From VXYL01 sp965203685 (lineage in GTDB: Bacteria; Pseudomonadota; Gammaproteobacteria; Pseudomonadales; Azotimanducaceae): a DNA stretch of 64,000 nt. Under the pieces are notes generated by a model that did not search any database, was not told the DNA's origin, and worked only from the letters and a program-made list of their open reading frames with translations. The DNA lies in the NCBI GenBank assembly GCA_965203685.1, contig OZ241908.1, positions 3,038,001 through 3,102,000 of the forward strand, in the 5' to 3' direction. A program made the translations under genes and the position numbers. Shown here piece after piece: positions 46,001-53,972 of the stretch. Within the stretch, counting starts at the first letter, position 1; the number at the start of each line of letters is the position of its first letter.

Positions 46001-47595
46001 CGATGCGCAACCCACACGGCAGTGACCGCGGCGATCGCGATGCCACAGCCGGTGCGGAAATCCGGTGCGACGGCGAAGGACGCGATGACCACCAGCAACA
46101 GCAGCGCCGTTCCGAACTCGCCGAGCGGCATCCGTGCACTGCGGTGTCCCAAGTGGGCCGGCAGCACCGCCTGGCATTCCACGAGCGAGAACGCGAGGCA
46201 GCAGATGACGGTGGCCGCGGTCACGGACATGAGCTGACCGATGACACCGGCCGCAAGCAGCAGCGGCACGAACGCCGCCACCGTGGTCAGCACGCCGAAA
46301 GTCACCGGCACCAACACCTGCTGCGCGCCTTCGATGGCGCCGGCGAGTTCGCCGCGACCGCCTTTTTGGGAGACGTAGACGGACTCCCCCACCACCACCG
46401 CATCATCCACCACCATGCCGAGGGCGATGATGAAACCGACGACGGAGACGGCGTCGATGGCGTACCCGAACCAGAAAAGGAGGAAGACGCCACCTAGGAA
46501 CGCGATGGGAATGCCGATGGCAACCCACAAGGCGAGATGCGGCCGCAGGAAGAGCGCAAGGACCACCAGCACGAGCAGCAGCCCCTGGACGCCGCTGTCG
46601 ACCAAGGCACCGAGACGGTCCGTCAGCATGACGGACTCGTCCTTCCAGAGCGTCAATTCCACCCCGGCCGGGTAGTTGGCGCCGGACTCGGCGAGGTAGC
46701 GGCGGACGGTCTCGCTGATCTCCTGGATGTTCTGGTTGCCGACCTTGGAAACCTGCACTAACGCCGCCGGCTTGCCATCAAACCTGAGGCTTTGGCTGGT
46801 CTCCTCGAAGCCGTCCACGACCCTTGCCACGTCTTTCAGAAGCACGCGAGTCCCACCACTGTCCGCCGTGACCACCAGCTTCTCGATGTCCTCGCCGCGG
46901 TAGGCCTGGCCTCGGGTGCGCAGGGACACGTCCCCGGCATCGGTCTTCACCGTGCCGCCGGGGAGGTCCGCGGACCCTCGCCGCAAGGCCTCGGCCACAT
47001 GGTCGAAGGTCAGGTTGTTGCGCAGCAGCGATGGTTCGGAGATCTCCACCGAGATCTCGTAGGGCCGACTGTTGGTGAGCGCGACCTGGGTGATCCCCGG
47101 CAAGGCCTTGATGTCGTCGCGCACCCGCTGGCCGATCTCCTTCAGCGTTCGCTCATCCGTCGGGCCGGTGACGGCCACCTCCAGGACGACGCTGGTGTAG
47201 GTCGGCAGCGAGATGATGGGTTTCTCGGTCTCCACCGGAAAGGTATCGATGGCATTGATCGTCGACTCGACCTCGTTGCGCACCGCGGCGGTGTCCGCCT
47301 CCAGGAACAGCGTGATTTCCACGGCGCAGATACCCTCGTCGGATATGGCGACCACCTCCTTGATCCCGGAGATGCCCTGCAGCCGCTCCTCGATCCGGTT
47401 GCAGACCCCAGATGCGACCTCCTCCGGTGCCGCACCGAGATACGGCACGGTGATGCTGATAAACGGGAAGTCCACGTCGGGGTAGATCTGGATCGGAATC
47501 CGCGTCATCGCCGCCAGGCCGGCGAGCACGGAGAATCCCATCACGAGATTCGCAGCCACGTGGTTCGTGGCGAACCAAGCGATCATGCGCTTCAT
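43024..47595 (-). CDS. RND efflux permease fused to a GlnE-like (pseudo)adenylyltransferase domain
   Basis: 1523 residues in one uninterrupted frame. Residues 1-1092 are a complete RND pump: FATNHVAANLVMGFSVLAG, YPDVDFPFISITVPYLGAAPEEV, relay helix ALGMVVDDAVVVGESVY, and a final helix FSMPAALLAVPALWLVL. Residues ~1093-1523 (about 43027-44319) match glutamine synthetase adenylyltransferase: FQVGVHMLNGTIAPLDAAR, VALLALGAFGRRELATGARLRLLFLYD (in part, 1242-1268), MQLLQRLMRAVG, and WDVRRRAGGLDDVELAADVIKL (in part). GlnE has GSDLDL where this has GARLRL (1258-1263), so both metal-binding Asp are lost; RVDxRLRP is also gone. The tail should be cytoplasmic. Likely a catalytically dead sensor or binding domain. 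Confidence 0.9.
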   Translation of the reverse strand: MKRMIAWFATNHVAANLVMGFSVLAGLAAMTRIPIQIYPDVDFPFISITVPYLGAAPEEVASGVCNRIEERLQGISGIKEVVAISDEGICAVEITLFLEADTAAVRNEVESTINAIDTFPVETEKPIISLPTYTSVVLEVAVTGPTDERTLKEIGQRVRDDIKALPGITQVALTNSRPYEISVEISEPSLLRNNLTFDHVAEALRRGSADLPGGTVKTDAGDVSLRTRGQAYRGEDIEKLVVTADSGGTRVLLKDVARVVDGFEETSQSLRFDGKPAALVQVSKVGNQNIQEISETVRRYLAESGANYPAGVELTLWKDESVMLTDRLGALVDSGVQGLLLVLVVLALFLRPHLALWVAIGIPIAFLGGVFLLFWFGYAIDAVSVVGFIIALGMVVDDAVVVGESVYVSQKGGRGELAGAIEGAQQVLVPVTFGVLTTVAAFVPLLLAAGVIGQLMSVTAATVICCLAFSLVECQAVLPAHLGHRSARMPLGEFGTALLLLVVIASFAVAPDFRTGCGIAIAAVTAVWVAHRMGGLSRAGVAFAAFQTRLESGLVAFIEGPFRRTVAAAMHARHLTLSLAVVGLIFAGAIMSSGHLPFIFAMAAETDRVVAKLTMPHGVNELETRRAIDRLTISAQKVREELAEELGVPPIRHVLAATGSQPSVKETFTGVARVTGSHLGEVALQLSPSETRDISTGEIAERWRAATGAIPGAELHYTTALGGSDTNVGIRVFGEDIENLRRFSAEVRDQLWTYPGVREVFDSYREGKAELRLSITPAGEGLGLTLVDLGRQVRQAFYGEEVQRVQRGPEDIRIMLRYPAEHRRSLAALDSFRVRTPGGDAVPFATVATVESGRGYSSIVSVDGKRSVLVTAEVDPAITNSAAVQTALTASGVLDEIAARYPGTSYRAEGLAMQQEAMDSLVPLFMLSMFAIFALLAIPLRSYTQPLVIMSVLPFAFVGAVFGHVIMLPLHAIAGMSMTSVFGVVAAAGVVVNATLVLMHAINRYRADGDSLRDAIVRAACLRVRPILITTATTFLGVLPLILSRNAQAVAIIPMAVSLAFGVLFSMPAALLAVPALWLVLHDVRGGANRVTGAIGDMLGSAPRLTQWMARYPYIQESVQSQEFTDLQIDEELGLDAETAEIARRGLVRVYYEREFDHQEMRAQLGVIAARAPTVDDLTQEARVWAEQRTFQVGVHMLNGTIAPLDAARPIADILDATLGVLLGAAKGEFAEKNGAMPGSRVALLALGAFGRRELATGARLRLLFLYDQERLPASLGVDPRAWHMQLLQRLMRAVGGLAPEGILFGGVEPYAGSAGHGAAWALSDLRARFDASASAADLRMLVDARIIEAEAGLAEDFEALRRTALSNAADRGVILGGARAGPTSDDGGPWDVRRRAGGLDDVELAADVIKLTVGSRQPAVLATGLGATFATAAEEGLLAGEAATQLAEAAQLWQNIDGFLSMVCVGRFDADVASREQRQTLAKIGGVDDFDALPDAISATATRAAEHIEEVLGGTEGQRRAR

Positions 47596-47777
47596 GCGTT
47601 GACGGGTCCCTTGGCAGTGCCTTGACTATCTTGCGTGATCGCGGACACACGCGAAAGCCGTCCTACTGCGTACCGGGGCGATGTCCTACGGCCAGAAACG
47701 AGGAATCAGAACTCGCCCTCGCCACCGTCTGTTAGGCTTCCTTGAGAGACTGTCAAGACACGCTTGGGCGCTCCACG

Positions 47778-49460
47778 ATGGACGAAGATCACGCGGTCGG
47801 CCGGGTGCTCGGGACCGACGACGCGACGCCGCTGTCATTCTGGGTCGCGCTAGCGCCGGAGCGATACCTGCAACTCGACGATGTGGTCGCGCTCGAGCGC
47901 CAACTTCCCGACGGCAACACCGTGCGCATCTACGGTCTCGTCACCCAGGTCCGGGCCCGCCACGAGGGCGCTCGTTTCGACTCCGACGTGTTCCTGATCG
48001 AAGACGGCATCCTCCCCGCAGAGGTCAGCCAGGCCGCCGAAGTGCTGGCCGTGCGATTCGAGCCGGAGGTGTTCGTTCCTCCGCTCCCCGGCCAACGCGT
48101 CCACAAGGCCGAGGGCGACGACCGCGACGTGGCGCTCTACTTCGACGGCATGGCGAAGCGTCTGCCCGCCGGCCTCACCCGGGACGACGAGCCCCTGTAC
48201 GCCAACCTGGAGTTCCTCGACGGCTCGCGCGGCGCGCACGTCAACATCAGCGGCATCTCCGGCGTCGCAACCAAGACAACGTACGCCACGTTCCTGCTCT
48301 TCAGCCTGTTCCGCTCCGGCGTGCTCGGTGGCGAGGCGATCAACACCAAGGCGCTGATCTACAACGTCAAGGGCGAAGACCTGTTGTTCCTCGACCGGGA
48401 AAACCGTGAGCTTGACGACGAAAGCCGCGAGCGCTACGGGCGCATGGGCCTCGCGCATGGCGCTTTCGACAGCGTCGATTTCTGGGCTTCGCCGCGACGC
48501 GACGACCTCGTCGCGGCACCGGACGTGTCGTCGCGCCAGACCGGCGTGACGTCCTACTTCTGGACATTGGCAGAGTTTTGCGCCGACGGCCTCTTGCCGT
48601 TCGTGTTCGCGGATGCGGAAGACGACCGGCAGCAGTACACCATCATCATCCACAACGTCGTGGCCAAGCTTCGCGACGCGGCCGCGCCGTTGGCCGATGG
48701 CGGCGTCGCGATCGATGGCGAGACGATCACCGCATTCGACGCGCTGGCCCGGCTGATCGCCGACCGCCTGCAGGACGAGACCACGGTCGGCGAATGGGCC
48801 GGGCGCGCTATCGGCCAAGGTACCGTCAACGCCTTCATCCGACGCCTGTTCGGGGCCGTCGGACACGTCAAGCACCTCATCCGCGGGGACGTGCCCAACC
48901 CGGAGCGCCACCGCATTCACCGCCAAGCCCAGGTGACCGTGGTGGACATCCACAACCTGAACGACCGCGCCAAGCGCTTCGTCGTTGGCGTGACGCTGCG
49001 CAGGGCTTTCGATGAGAAAGAGCGAGCCGGTGTTCAGCGTCCACTACTGTTCGTGGTCCTCGACGAGTTGAACAAGTACGCCCCTCGGGAAGGCTCGAGT
49101 CCCATCAAGGAGATCCTGGTCGACATGTCGGAACGCGGCCGGTCGCTCGGCATCATCCTGATCGGCGCCCAGCAAACGGCCAGCGAAGTGGAACGGCGCA
49201 TCGTCGCCAACTCGTCCTTGCGCGTCGTGGGCCGCATCGACGCGGCCGAAGCCGGGCGAGACGAGTACGGGTTCCTGCCGACCGTCCACCGGCAACGCGC
49301 GACCATCCTGAAGCCCGGCACGATGATCCTCTCGCAGCCGGAACTGCCGATCCCGCTGGTCACCCAGTTCCCGTTCCCCTCCTGGGCCACGCGGGCCAGC
49401 GAGGCGGCGACGATTTCCTCGGCGGACGATCCAGACGACCCGTTCGAGGGGTTGGGCTGA
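47778..49460 (+). CDS. herA: HerA-type ATPase (DNA end-processing helicase/translocase)
   Basis: 560 residues from ATG 47778 (MDEDHAVGRVL). An N-terminal HAS-barrel-like beta domain (~1-110), then a FtsK/HerA P-loop core: HVNISGISGVATKTTYATFL (Walker A, with Thr before the Lys in place of the usual Gly), Walker B LLFVVLDELNKYAP (~424), and a sensor/arginine region SERGRSLGIILIGAQQTASEVE. C-terminal hooks LVTQFPFPSWA. Hexameric pump that in archaea drives the NurA nuclease in 5'-end resection. First gene of a four-gene operon; sbcD begins 2 bp after its stop. Confidence 0.88.
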   Translation: MDEDHAVGRVLGTDDATPLSFWVALAPERYLQLDDVVALERQLPDGNTVRIYGLVTQVRARHEGARFDSDVFLIEDGILPAEVSQAAEVLAVRFEPEVFVPPLPGQRVHKAEGDDRDVALYFDGMAKRLPAGLTRDDEPLYANLEFLDGSRGAHVNISGISGVATKTTYATFLLFSLFRSGVLGGEAINTKALIYNVKGEDLLFLDRENRELDDESRERYGRMGLAHGAFDSVDFWASPRRDDLVAAPDVSSRQTGVTSYFWTLAEFCADGLLPFVFADAEDDRQQYTIIIHNVVAKLRDAAAPLADGGVAIDGETITAFDALARLIADRLQDETTVGEWAGRAIGQGTVNAFIRRLFGAVGHVKHLIRGDVPNPERHRIHRQAQVTVVDIHNLNDRAKRFVVGVTLRRAFDEKERAGVQRPLLFVVLDELNKYAPREGSSPIKEILVDMSERGRSLGIILIGAQQTASEVERRIVANSSLRVVGRIDAAEAGRDEYGFLPTVHRQRATILKPGTMILSQPELPIPLVTQFPFPSWATRASEAATISSADDPDDPFEGLG

Positions 49461-49462
49461 CC

Positions 49463-50602
49463 ATGCGCTTCCTGCACACCGGCGACTGGCACGTGGGCAA
49501 GACCCTGCGGGGACGCAGCCGCGCCGACGAGCACCGCGCCGTGCTGGCGGAGATCGCGGACATCGCGGACGACAGGAAGGTCGACGCCGTCCTCGTGGCC
49601 GGGGACCTGTTCGACACGGCGGCGCCGGGGCCCGAGTCCGAGGAGATCGTCTACGAAATCCTGCTCAGGCTCGCACACGAAAGGACCGTGATTGCCATCG
49701 CCGGCAACCATGACAACCCGAATCGCTTCAACGCCGTGAAACCGCTGCTCGGGCTCGGCAACGTGATCGCCCTGCCCCGCGTCGCGAGGCCAGAGGATGG
49801 CGGCGTCGTCGAAGTCTCGACTAGGTCGGGCGAGCGCGCACGCGTGGTCCTGCTGCCGTTCGTGTCGCAACGCGGCATCGTCAAAGCCGAAGCCCTAATG
49901 ACCCAAGACGCGGACGAGCACGTCGGCGCATACGCCGAACGCCTGCTGACAGTTCTTTCTCAACTCAGCGGCAAGGCCGATCCGACCGCCGTGAACGTCG
50001 TCCTGGCCCACGCAATGGTCCACGGTGGCACCATGGGCGGTGGCGAACGCTCGGCCCACACGGTGTTTCAGTACAGCATCCCGACGACGGCATTTCCCAC
50101 CGACTACCACTATGTCGCGCTGGGCCACCTGCACCGGGCGCAGCAACTCCGCGACCAACCGCCCATCTGCTACAGCGGATCGCCCCTACAACTGGACTTC
50201 GGCGAGACCGAGGACGCGAAGAGCGTCGACGTCGTCGAGGCCAAGCCGGGACAACCCGCAGCGGTCGAGCAAGTCCCGCTATCGGCGGGCCGGAGGTTGC
50301 GACGAATCAGCGGTTCGATGGCCTCGCTCGCCGAGTCCGCCGACTCAGCCGGCGACGACTTTCTCCTCGTCGAAGTGCAGGAAAGCGCACGACCAGGCCT
50401 CGCCGACGACGTGCGCGAACTGCTGCCGAACGCCGTGGAGGTGCGCGTACGCGCTGCCGAGAGCGTTTCGGACGAACCGCGGACTCGCGGCGGACGCGCA
50501 CCCCAAGAGCTTTTCCACGACTACCTTGAGGATCTCGGCGCCGGCAACGAAAGCGTCGAAGCACTGTTCGACGAGTTGCTCGAGGACGCGGATGCGGCCT
50601 GA
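49463..50602 (+). CDS. sbcD: Exonuclease SbcCD subunit D (Mre11 homologue)
   Basis: 379 residues with all metallophosphoesterase motifs: HTGDWHVGKTLRG, LVAGDLFDTAAPG, AIAGNHDNPNRF, VLAHAMVHGG and VALGHLHRAQ. Mn-dependent nuclease that processes DNA ends and hairpins with SbcC. The C-terminal part carries the SbcC-binding region. The stop overlaps the sbcC start by 11 bp, so the two are translationally coupled. Confidence 0.96.
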   Translation: MRFLHTGDWHVGKTLRGRSRADEHRAVLAEIADIADDRKVDAVLVAGDLFDTAAPGPESEEIVYEILLRLAHERTVIAIAGNHDNPNRFNAVKPLLGLGNVIALPRVARPEDGGVVEVSTRSGERARVVLLPFVSQRGIVKAEALMTQDADEHVGAYAERLLTVLSQLSGKADPTAVNVVLAHAMVHGGTMGGGERSAHTVFQYSIPTTAFPTDYHYVALGHLHRAQQLRDQPPICYSGSPLQLDFGETEDAKSVDVVEAKPGQPAAVEQVPLSAGRRLRRISGSMASLAESADSAGDDFLLVEVQESARPGLADDVRELLPNAVEVRVRAAESVSDEPRTRGGRAPQELFHDYLEDLGAGNESVEALFDELLEDADAA

Positions 50603-52970
50603 AACGCTAGAGGTCGACGGGTTCACCGTTTTTCGCGAATCGACCCGCGTCGAATTCAACGACGCGGACCTGTTCGCCTTTACCGGGCCGACCGGGGCTG
50701 GCAAGTCGAGCCTGATCGATGCGATGGTCTTTGCTCTATACGGGAGCGTTCCGCGGCTGGGAGAGCGAGCGGTCGCGCCCGTGATCAGCCAAGGGCGGCA
50801 GGATGCGCGTGTTCGGCTCGACTTCGCGCTGAGCGACGAGCGCTACACGGCCGTTCGCGTCGTACGTCGCGGGAAGAGTGGCAATGCATCCACTCGGGAA
50901 GCGCGTCTCGAGCGCGGCGATGAGGTCGTCGCGGGAAACGTGCGTGAACTCGATGCTACCGTCGAACGCCTGATCGGCCTCGACTTCCAGCAGTTCACCA
51001 CCTGCGCGGTGCTGCCGCAGGGCGACTTCGCCCGTTTCCTCCACGCTGCGCCGGCTGATCGCCAAAAGCTCCTGACGCAACTACTCGGATTCGCGGTCTA
51101 TGCCGCGATGCGTCAACGGGCGAATCAACGGGCAGCGGTCGGACGGGATCGAATGGACGTCGCGCAGCACCGCCTTGAAGGTCTCGCAGATGTCAACAAA
51201 AAGGCCGAGAAGGCGCACGCAGAACGCCTGACGGCGCTCAAGGCACTCCAAGCCGAAGCGACGCAAGTGCTGGCCACAATCGCCGACCTTGAAGGACAAG
51301 CCGAAGCCGTCGCCCCCCGGCGGACGGAACTTGCCGCACGACTGAAGGCGCTCGGGACTATTCGCATGCCGGGCGACGTCCGGAAACTAGCGTCGGAACT
51401 GCTCTCTGCAACCCAAGCCGTTGTCGCGGCCGAGCAGACGCTCACGCTGGCGAAAGCAGATCTCGATGCTGCCGAGGCAACTCGAGCGGTCCTCCGCAAC
51501 AAGGACGAGCTTGGCAGTCAGCAGCGCCTCCATCACGAGCGCGCGGACGTCGAGGGGAACCTCGCCCAAGCACGGGAACGCACCGCGCAAGCGAAGGAGA
51601 AGGACGCCGGTTGCCAGGGCGCGCTCACCGAGGCCACGCAAGCAGCGAGTGCGGCCCGCGACAAACTCGATGCCGCGCGTCGAACGCATGCGGCGCATGA
51701 ACTCCGCGGCCACCTGGTCTCCGGCGAGTCGTGCCCCGTCTGCGGCCAGTCGGTTGTCGAAGCACCAGCAAGCGATACGCCCCCGGCATTGGCGACGCTA
51801 GAAGACGCCGAACGCGAGGCGAACGCACACCGCGACACCGCACACCGTGCGAGCCAAGAGTCCGGGCAGGAACTCGCCGCCGCAATGGCTGTCGAGGAAG
51901 CCCTTGGCACGAGTCTCGACGAACTGTCGACGCGCCTCGCCGATGCCCCAAGCCTGGAAGAGATCGAAGGAGCGCTCGACCAAATCGAATCCGCCGACCG
52001 TGAGCAACGCGAGGCAGCCCAACGCCAAGACGAGGCGTCGCAATCGTTGATCGCCGCCCAGCGCGCGCGGCAAGTCGTTGGCGAGCGCGAAGCGGCCGCA
52101 TGGACGGCATACCACGCGGTCCGAAACAACGTAGCGGCGCTGAACCCGCCTGCGCCCCACACGGACAACCTGACGTCATCCTGGGTAGAACTGCAGGCCT
52201 GGACCACGACGACGATCCCCGAAGTGGCGAAGCAGGACGAAGCCTTGCGCGGTGAAGCCGCCAGGCTCGAGGCCGAGGTCGATGCGCGACGATCCAAGCT
52301 CGCCGGGCGTTTCGAGGAGCACGGTATTGAGTTCAGCGACGACCCGCCTGCCAGCTTGCTCGAGGCGGTCACGCAGGCCAGCGTCGCCTTGGCGGACATC
52401 CAGGAAAAACGCAAGGAAAAGAAGCTGCTGCGCGCCGAGGTCAAGCGTGCCAAGGCGGATGTGGACGTCGCCGAGGCACTAGCCCGCCACCTCCGCGCCG
52501 ACGGCTTCGAGCGCTGGCTGCTGCACGAGGCCTTCGGCCGCCTGTCTAGCAGCGCCAGCAAATTGCTGCTCGAACTCTCCAACGGCCAATACGCGTTCCG
52601 TCACAACGAGCGACTCGAGTTCGAAGTCATCGATCATGCCAACGCCGGAGAGGCCCGCTCGGCAAGGACGCTGTCGGGCGGCGAGACATTCCTGGCCTCC
52701 CTGTCCCTGGCCTTGGCACTCGCCGACGAGGTCGCGGATCTCGCAACCGAGGGCACGGCCCGACTGGAGTCCATCTTCCTCGACGAAGGGTTCGGCACCC
52801 TCGACCCGGACACCCTCGACGTGGTCGCCACCGCCATCGAGGAACTCGGCGCACGCGGCCGCATGGTCGGCGTGGTGACCCACGTCGCCGCCCTCGCCGA
52901 ACGCATTCCCGTGCAGTTCAAGGTCGCCAAGGCATCGGGGAGCGCCAGCGTCCAGCGAGTCGACACCTAG
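50592..52970 (+). CDS. sbcC: Exonuclease SbcCD subunit C (Rad50 homologue)
   Basis: 792 residues from ATG 50592 (MRPETLEVDGF); shorter than the ~1050 of E. coli SbcC because the coiled coils are short. Walker A GPTGAGKSSLIDAMVFALYG, Q-loop FQQFTTCAVLPQGDFARFL (in part), a zinc hook SCPVCGQ near the middle (~381) flanked by Ala/Glu-rich coiled coils, and at the C-terminus the signature LSGGETFLASLSLALALADE, Walker B SIFLDEGFGTLD and VVTHVAALAERIP. ATP-driven clamp of the nuclease complex. Overlaps sbcD; nurA follows by 2 bp. Confidence 0.95.
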   Translation: MRPETLEVDGFTVFRESTRVEFNDADLFAFTGPTGAGKSSLIDAMVFALYGSVPRLGERAVAPVISQGRQDARVRLDFALSDERYTAVRVVRRGKSGNASTREARLERGDEVVAGNVRELDATVERLIGLDFQQFTTCAVLPQGDFARFLHAAPADRQKLLTQLLGFAVYAAMRQRANQRAAVGRDRMDVAQHRLEGLADVNKKAEKAHAERLTALKALQAEATQVLATIADLEGQAEAVAPRRTELAARLKALGTIRMPGDVRKLASELLSATQAVVAAEQTLTLAKADLDAAEATRAVLRNKDELGSQQRLHHERADVEGNLAQARERTAQAKEKDAGCQGALTEATQAASAARDKLDAARRTHAAHELRGHLVSGESCPVCGQSVVEAPASDTPPALATLEDAEREANAHRDTAHRASQESGQELAAAMAVEEALGTSLDELSTRLADAPSLEEIEGALDQIESADREQREAAQRQDEASQSLIAAQRARQVVGEREAAAWTAYHAVRNNVAALNPPAPHTDNLTSSWVELQAWTTTTIPEVAKQDEALRGEAARLEAEVDARRSKLAGRFEEHGIEFSDDPPASLLEAVTQASVALADIQEKRKEKKLLRAEVKRAKADVDVAEALARHLRADGFERWLLHEAFGRLSSSASKLLLELSNGQYAFRHNERLEFEVIDHANAGEARSARTLSGGETFLASLSLALALADEVADLATEGTARLESIFLDEGFGTLDPDTLDVVATAIEELGARGRMVGVVTHVAALAERIPVQFKVAKASGSASVQRVDT

Positions 52971-52972
52971 CC

Positions 52973-53893
52973 GTGCCCCAGAAGGTCGCCATCGAGACCT
53001 GGGATCCGGAGTACGGTGTTCCGTCCAGCGAACACCCCGGCGAGGAAACCGACGTCCTGGTCGACGCCGACGTTGAGATTCCTGTCGCCCAGTGGTCGCC
53101 GGTCGTGCCCGGGCAAGGCACCCCGCCCGCCAGGCTGGCCTTTATCGACGGTGTCCGGCGCATCGATGCCAACGCCTGGCTGGATGACGGCGCTGAGCCG
53201 GTCCGCCAGGGGATGTTCGCCTCGTTCGCAGCCGGCGCAGTGCACGCAACCGACCGTGCACGACCGGACGCGATCGAGGTGCGTCACGGGCTCTTCGCTC
53301 CCGGCAGTCCCGAGGCGTTCACGACGAACGCGGGGGCGTACGAACCGTTCGGTGTCGCCGGTCCTGGTCCGGAGCTCCTCTCAGCCGCTTTGCAGGAGCG
53401 CCTCGGGGCGCTGGAGATCGAGGTCGCCGGGCGGCTAGCGAACGAGGCGGATCTCATCGTCGTTGACGGTCCGCTCTACGGGCGTCAGCACCTCGCGCAC
53501 ACCGTGGGCTACATCAAGACGCACCGTGTGCATTACCTCAGCGGCGATGCTGCGAAGACCGTGGCCGCGCTAGCGCCCGGCGAGCGAACCCCGCTGTTTC
53601 GGTTTACGACGTCGTGGACGCGCCACTCGTGGTACCTGCGGCTGCCCGGGCCGATGGCACATGCCTGGTCGGGGATCGTGCGCCTCGAAGCGCCAGCCGA
53701 TCTGAGCGTCGATCAATGCGTGGCACTGGCTGAACTGTCGAGTCGCGTGCTACCCCGTTTCGCCTCGGCACCGCACAAGGATCCGCGGGCGCCGCAGAAC
53801 CTCTACCCGATCGCGGGGCTGGAGCGGGAACTCCGTCGGCGGCTGGGCGACCCGCGGTATGTGGAACGGGCGCTCCGAGCCGCGGCTGGGTGA
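52973..53893 (+). CDS. nurA: NurA-type 5'-3' nuclease
   Basis: 306 residues from GTG 52973. The NurA domain is seen in FIDGVRRIDANAWL (first active-site Asp, ~57), the central EADLIVVDGPLYG (second Asp, ~165), YIKTHRVHYL with a conserved Lys, and a C-terminal KDPRAPQNLYPIAGLERELRRRLGD (in part), where the Tyr-Pro and following helix are typical. NurA partners HerA. It ends a four-gene operon (HerA, SbcD, SbcC, NurA) with 2-bp or overlapping junctions, so a joint role in DNA end resection is strongly suggested. Confidence 0.85.
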   Translation: MPQKVAIETWDPEYGVPSSEHPGEETDVLVDADVEIPVAQWSPVVPGQGTPPARLAFIDGVRRIDANAWLDDGAEPVRQGMFASFAAGAVHATDRARPDAIEVRHGLFAPGSPEAFTTNAGAYEPFGVAGPGPELLSAALQERLGALEIEVAGRLANEADLIVVDGPLYGRQHLAHTVGYIKTHRVHYLSGDAAKTVAALAPGERTPLFRFTTSWTRHSWYLRLPGPMAHAWSGIVRLEAPADLSVDQCVALAELSSRVLPRFASAPHKDPRAPQNLYPIAGLERELRRRLGDPRYVERALRAAAG

Positions 53894-53927
53894 AGCGCGC
53901 GTATTGAACGTTGTACCTGCCGGAATC

Positions 53928-53966
53928 GCGGACGCGAACCGCAAGCGGTTCGCGGACGTCCGCGCA
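53928..53966 (+). repeat. Short palindromic repeat, copy 11, long nested form
   Basis: Near-identical to 28641-28680, including the internal CGAACCGC-AA-GCGGTTCG hairpin and the upstream GCCGGAA. It lies between convergent nurA and PQQ dehydrogenase genes, 6 bp from the latter's stop codon. Confidence 0.88.
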
Positions 53967-53972
53967 CCCCCC

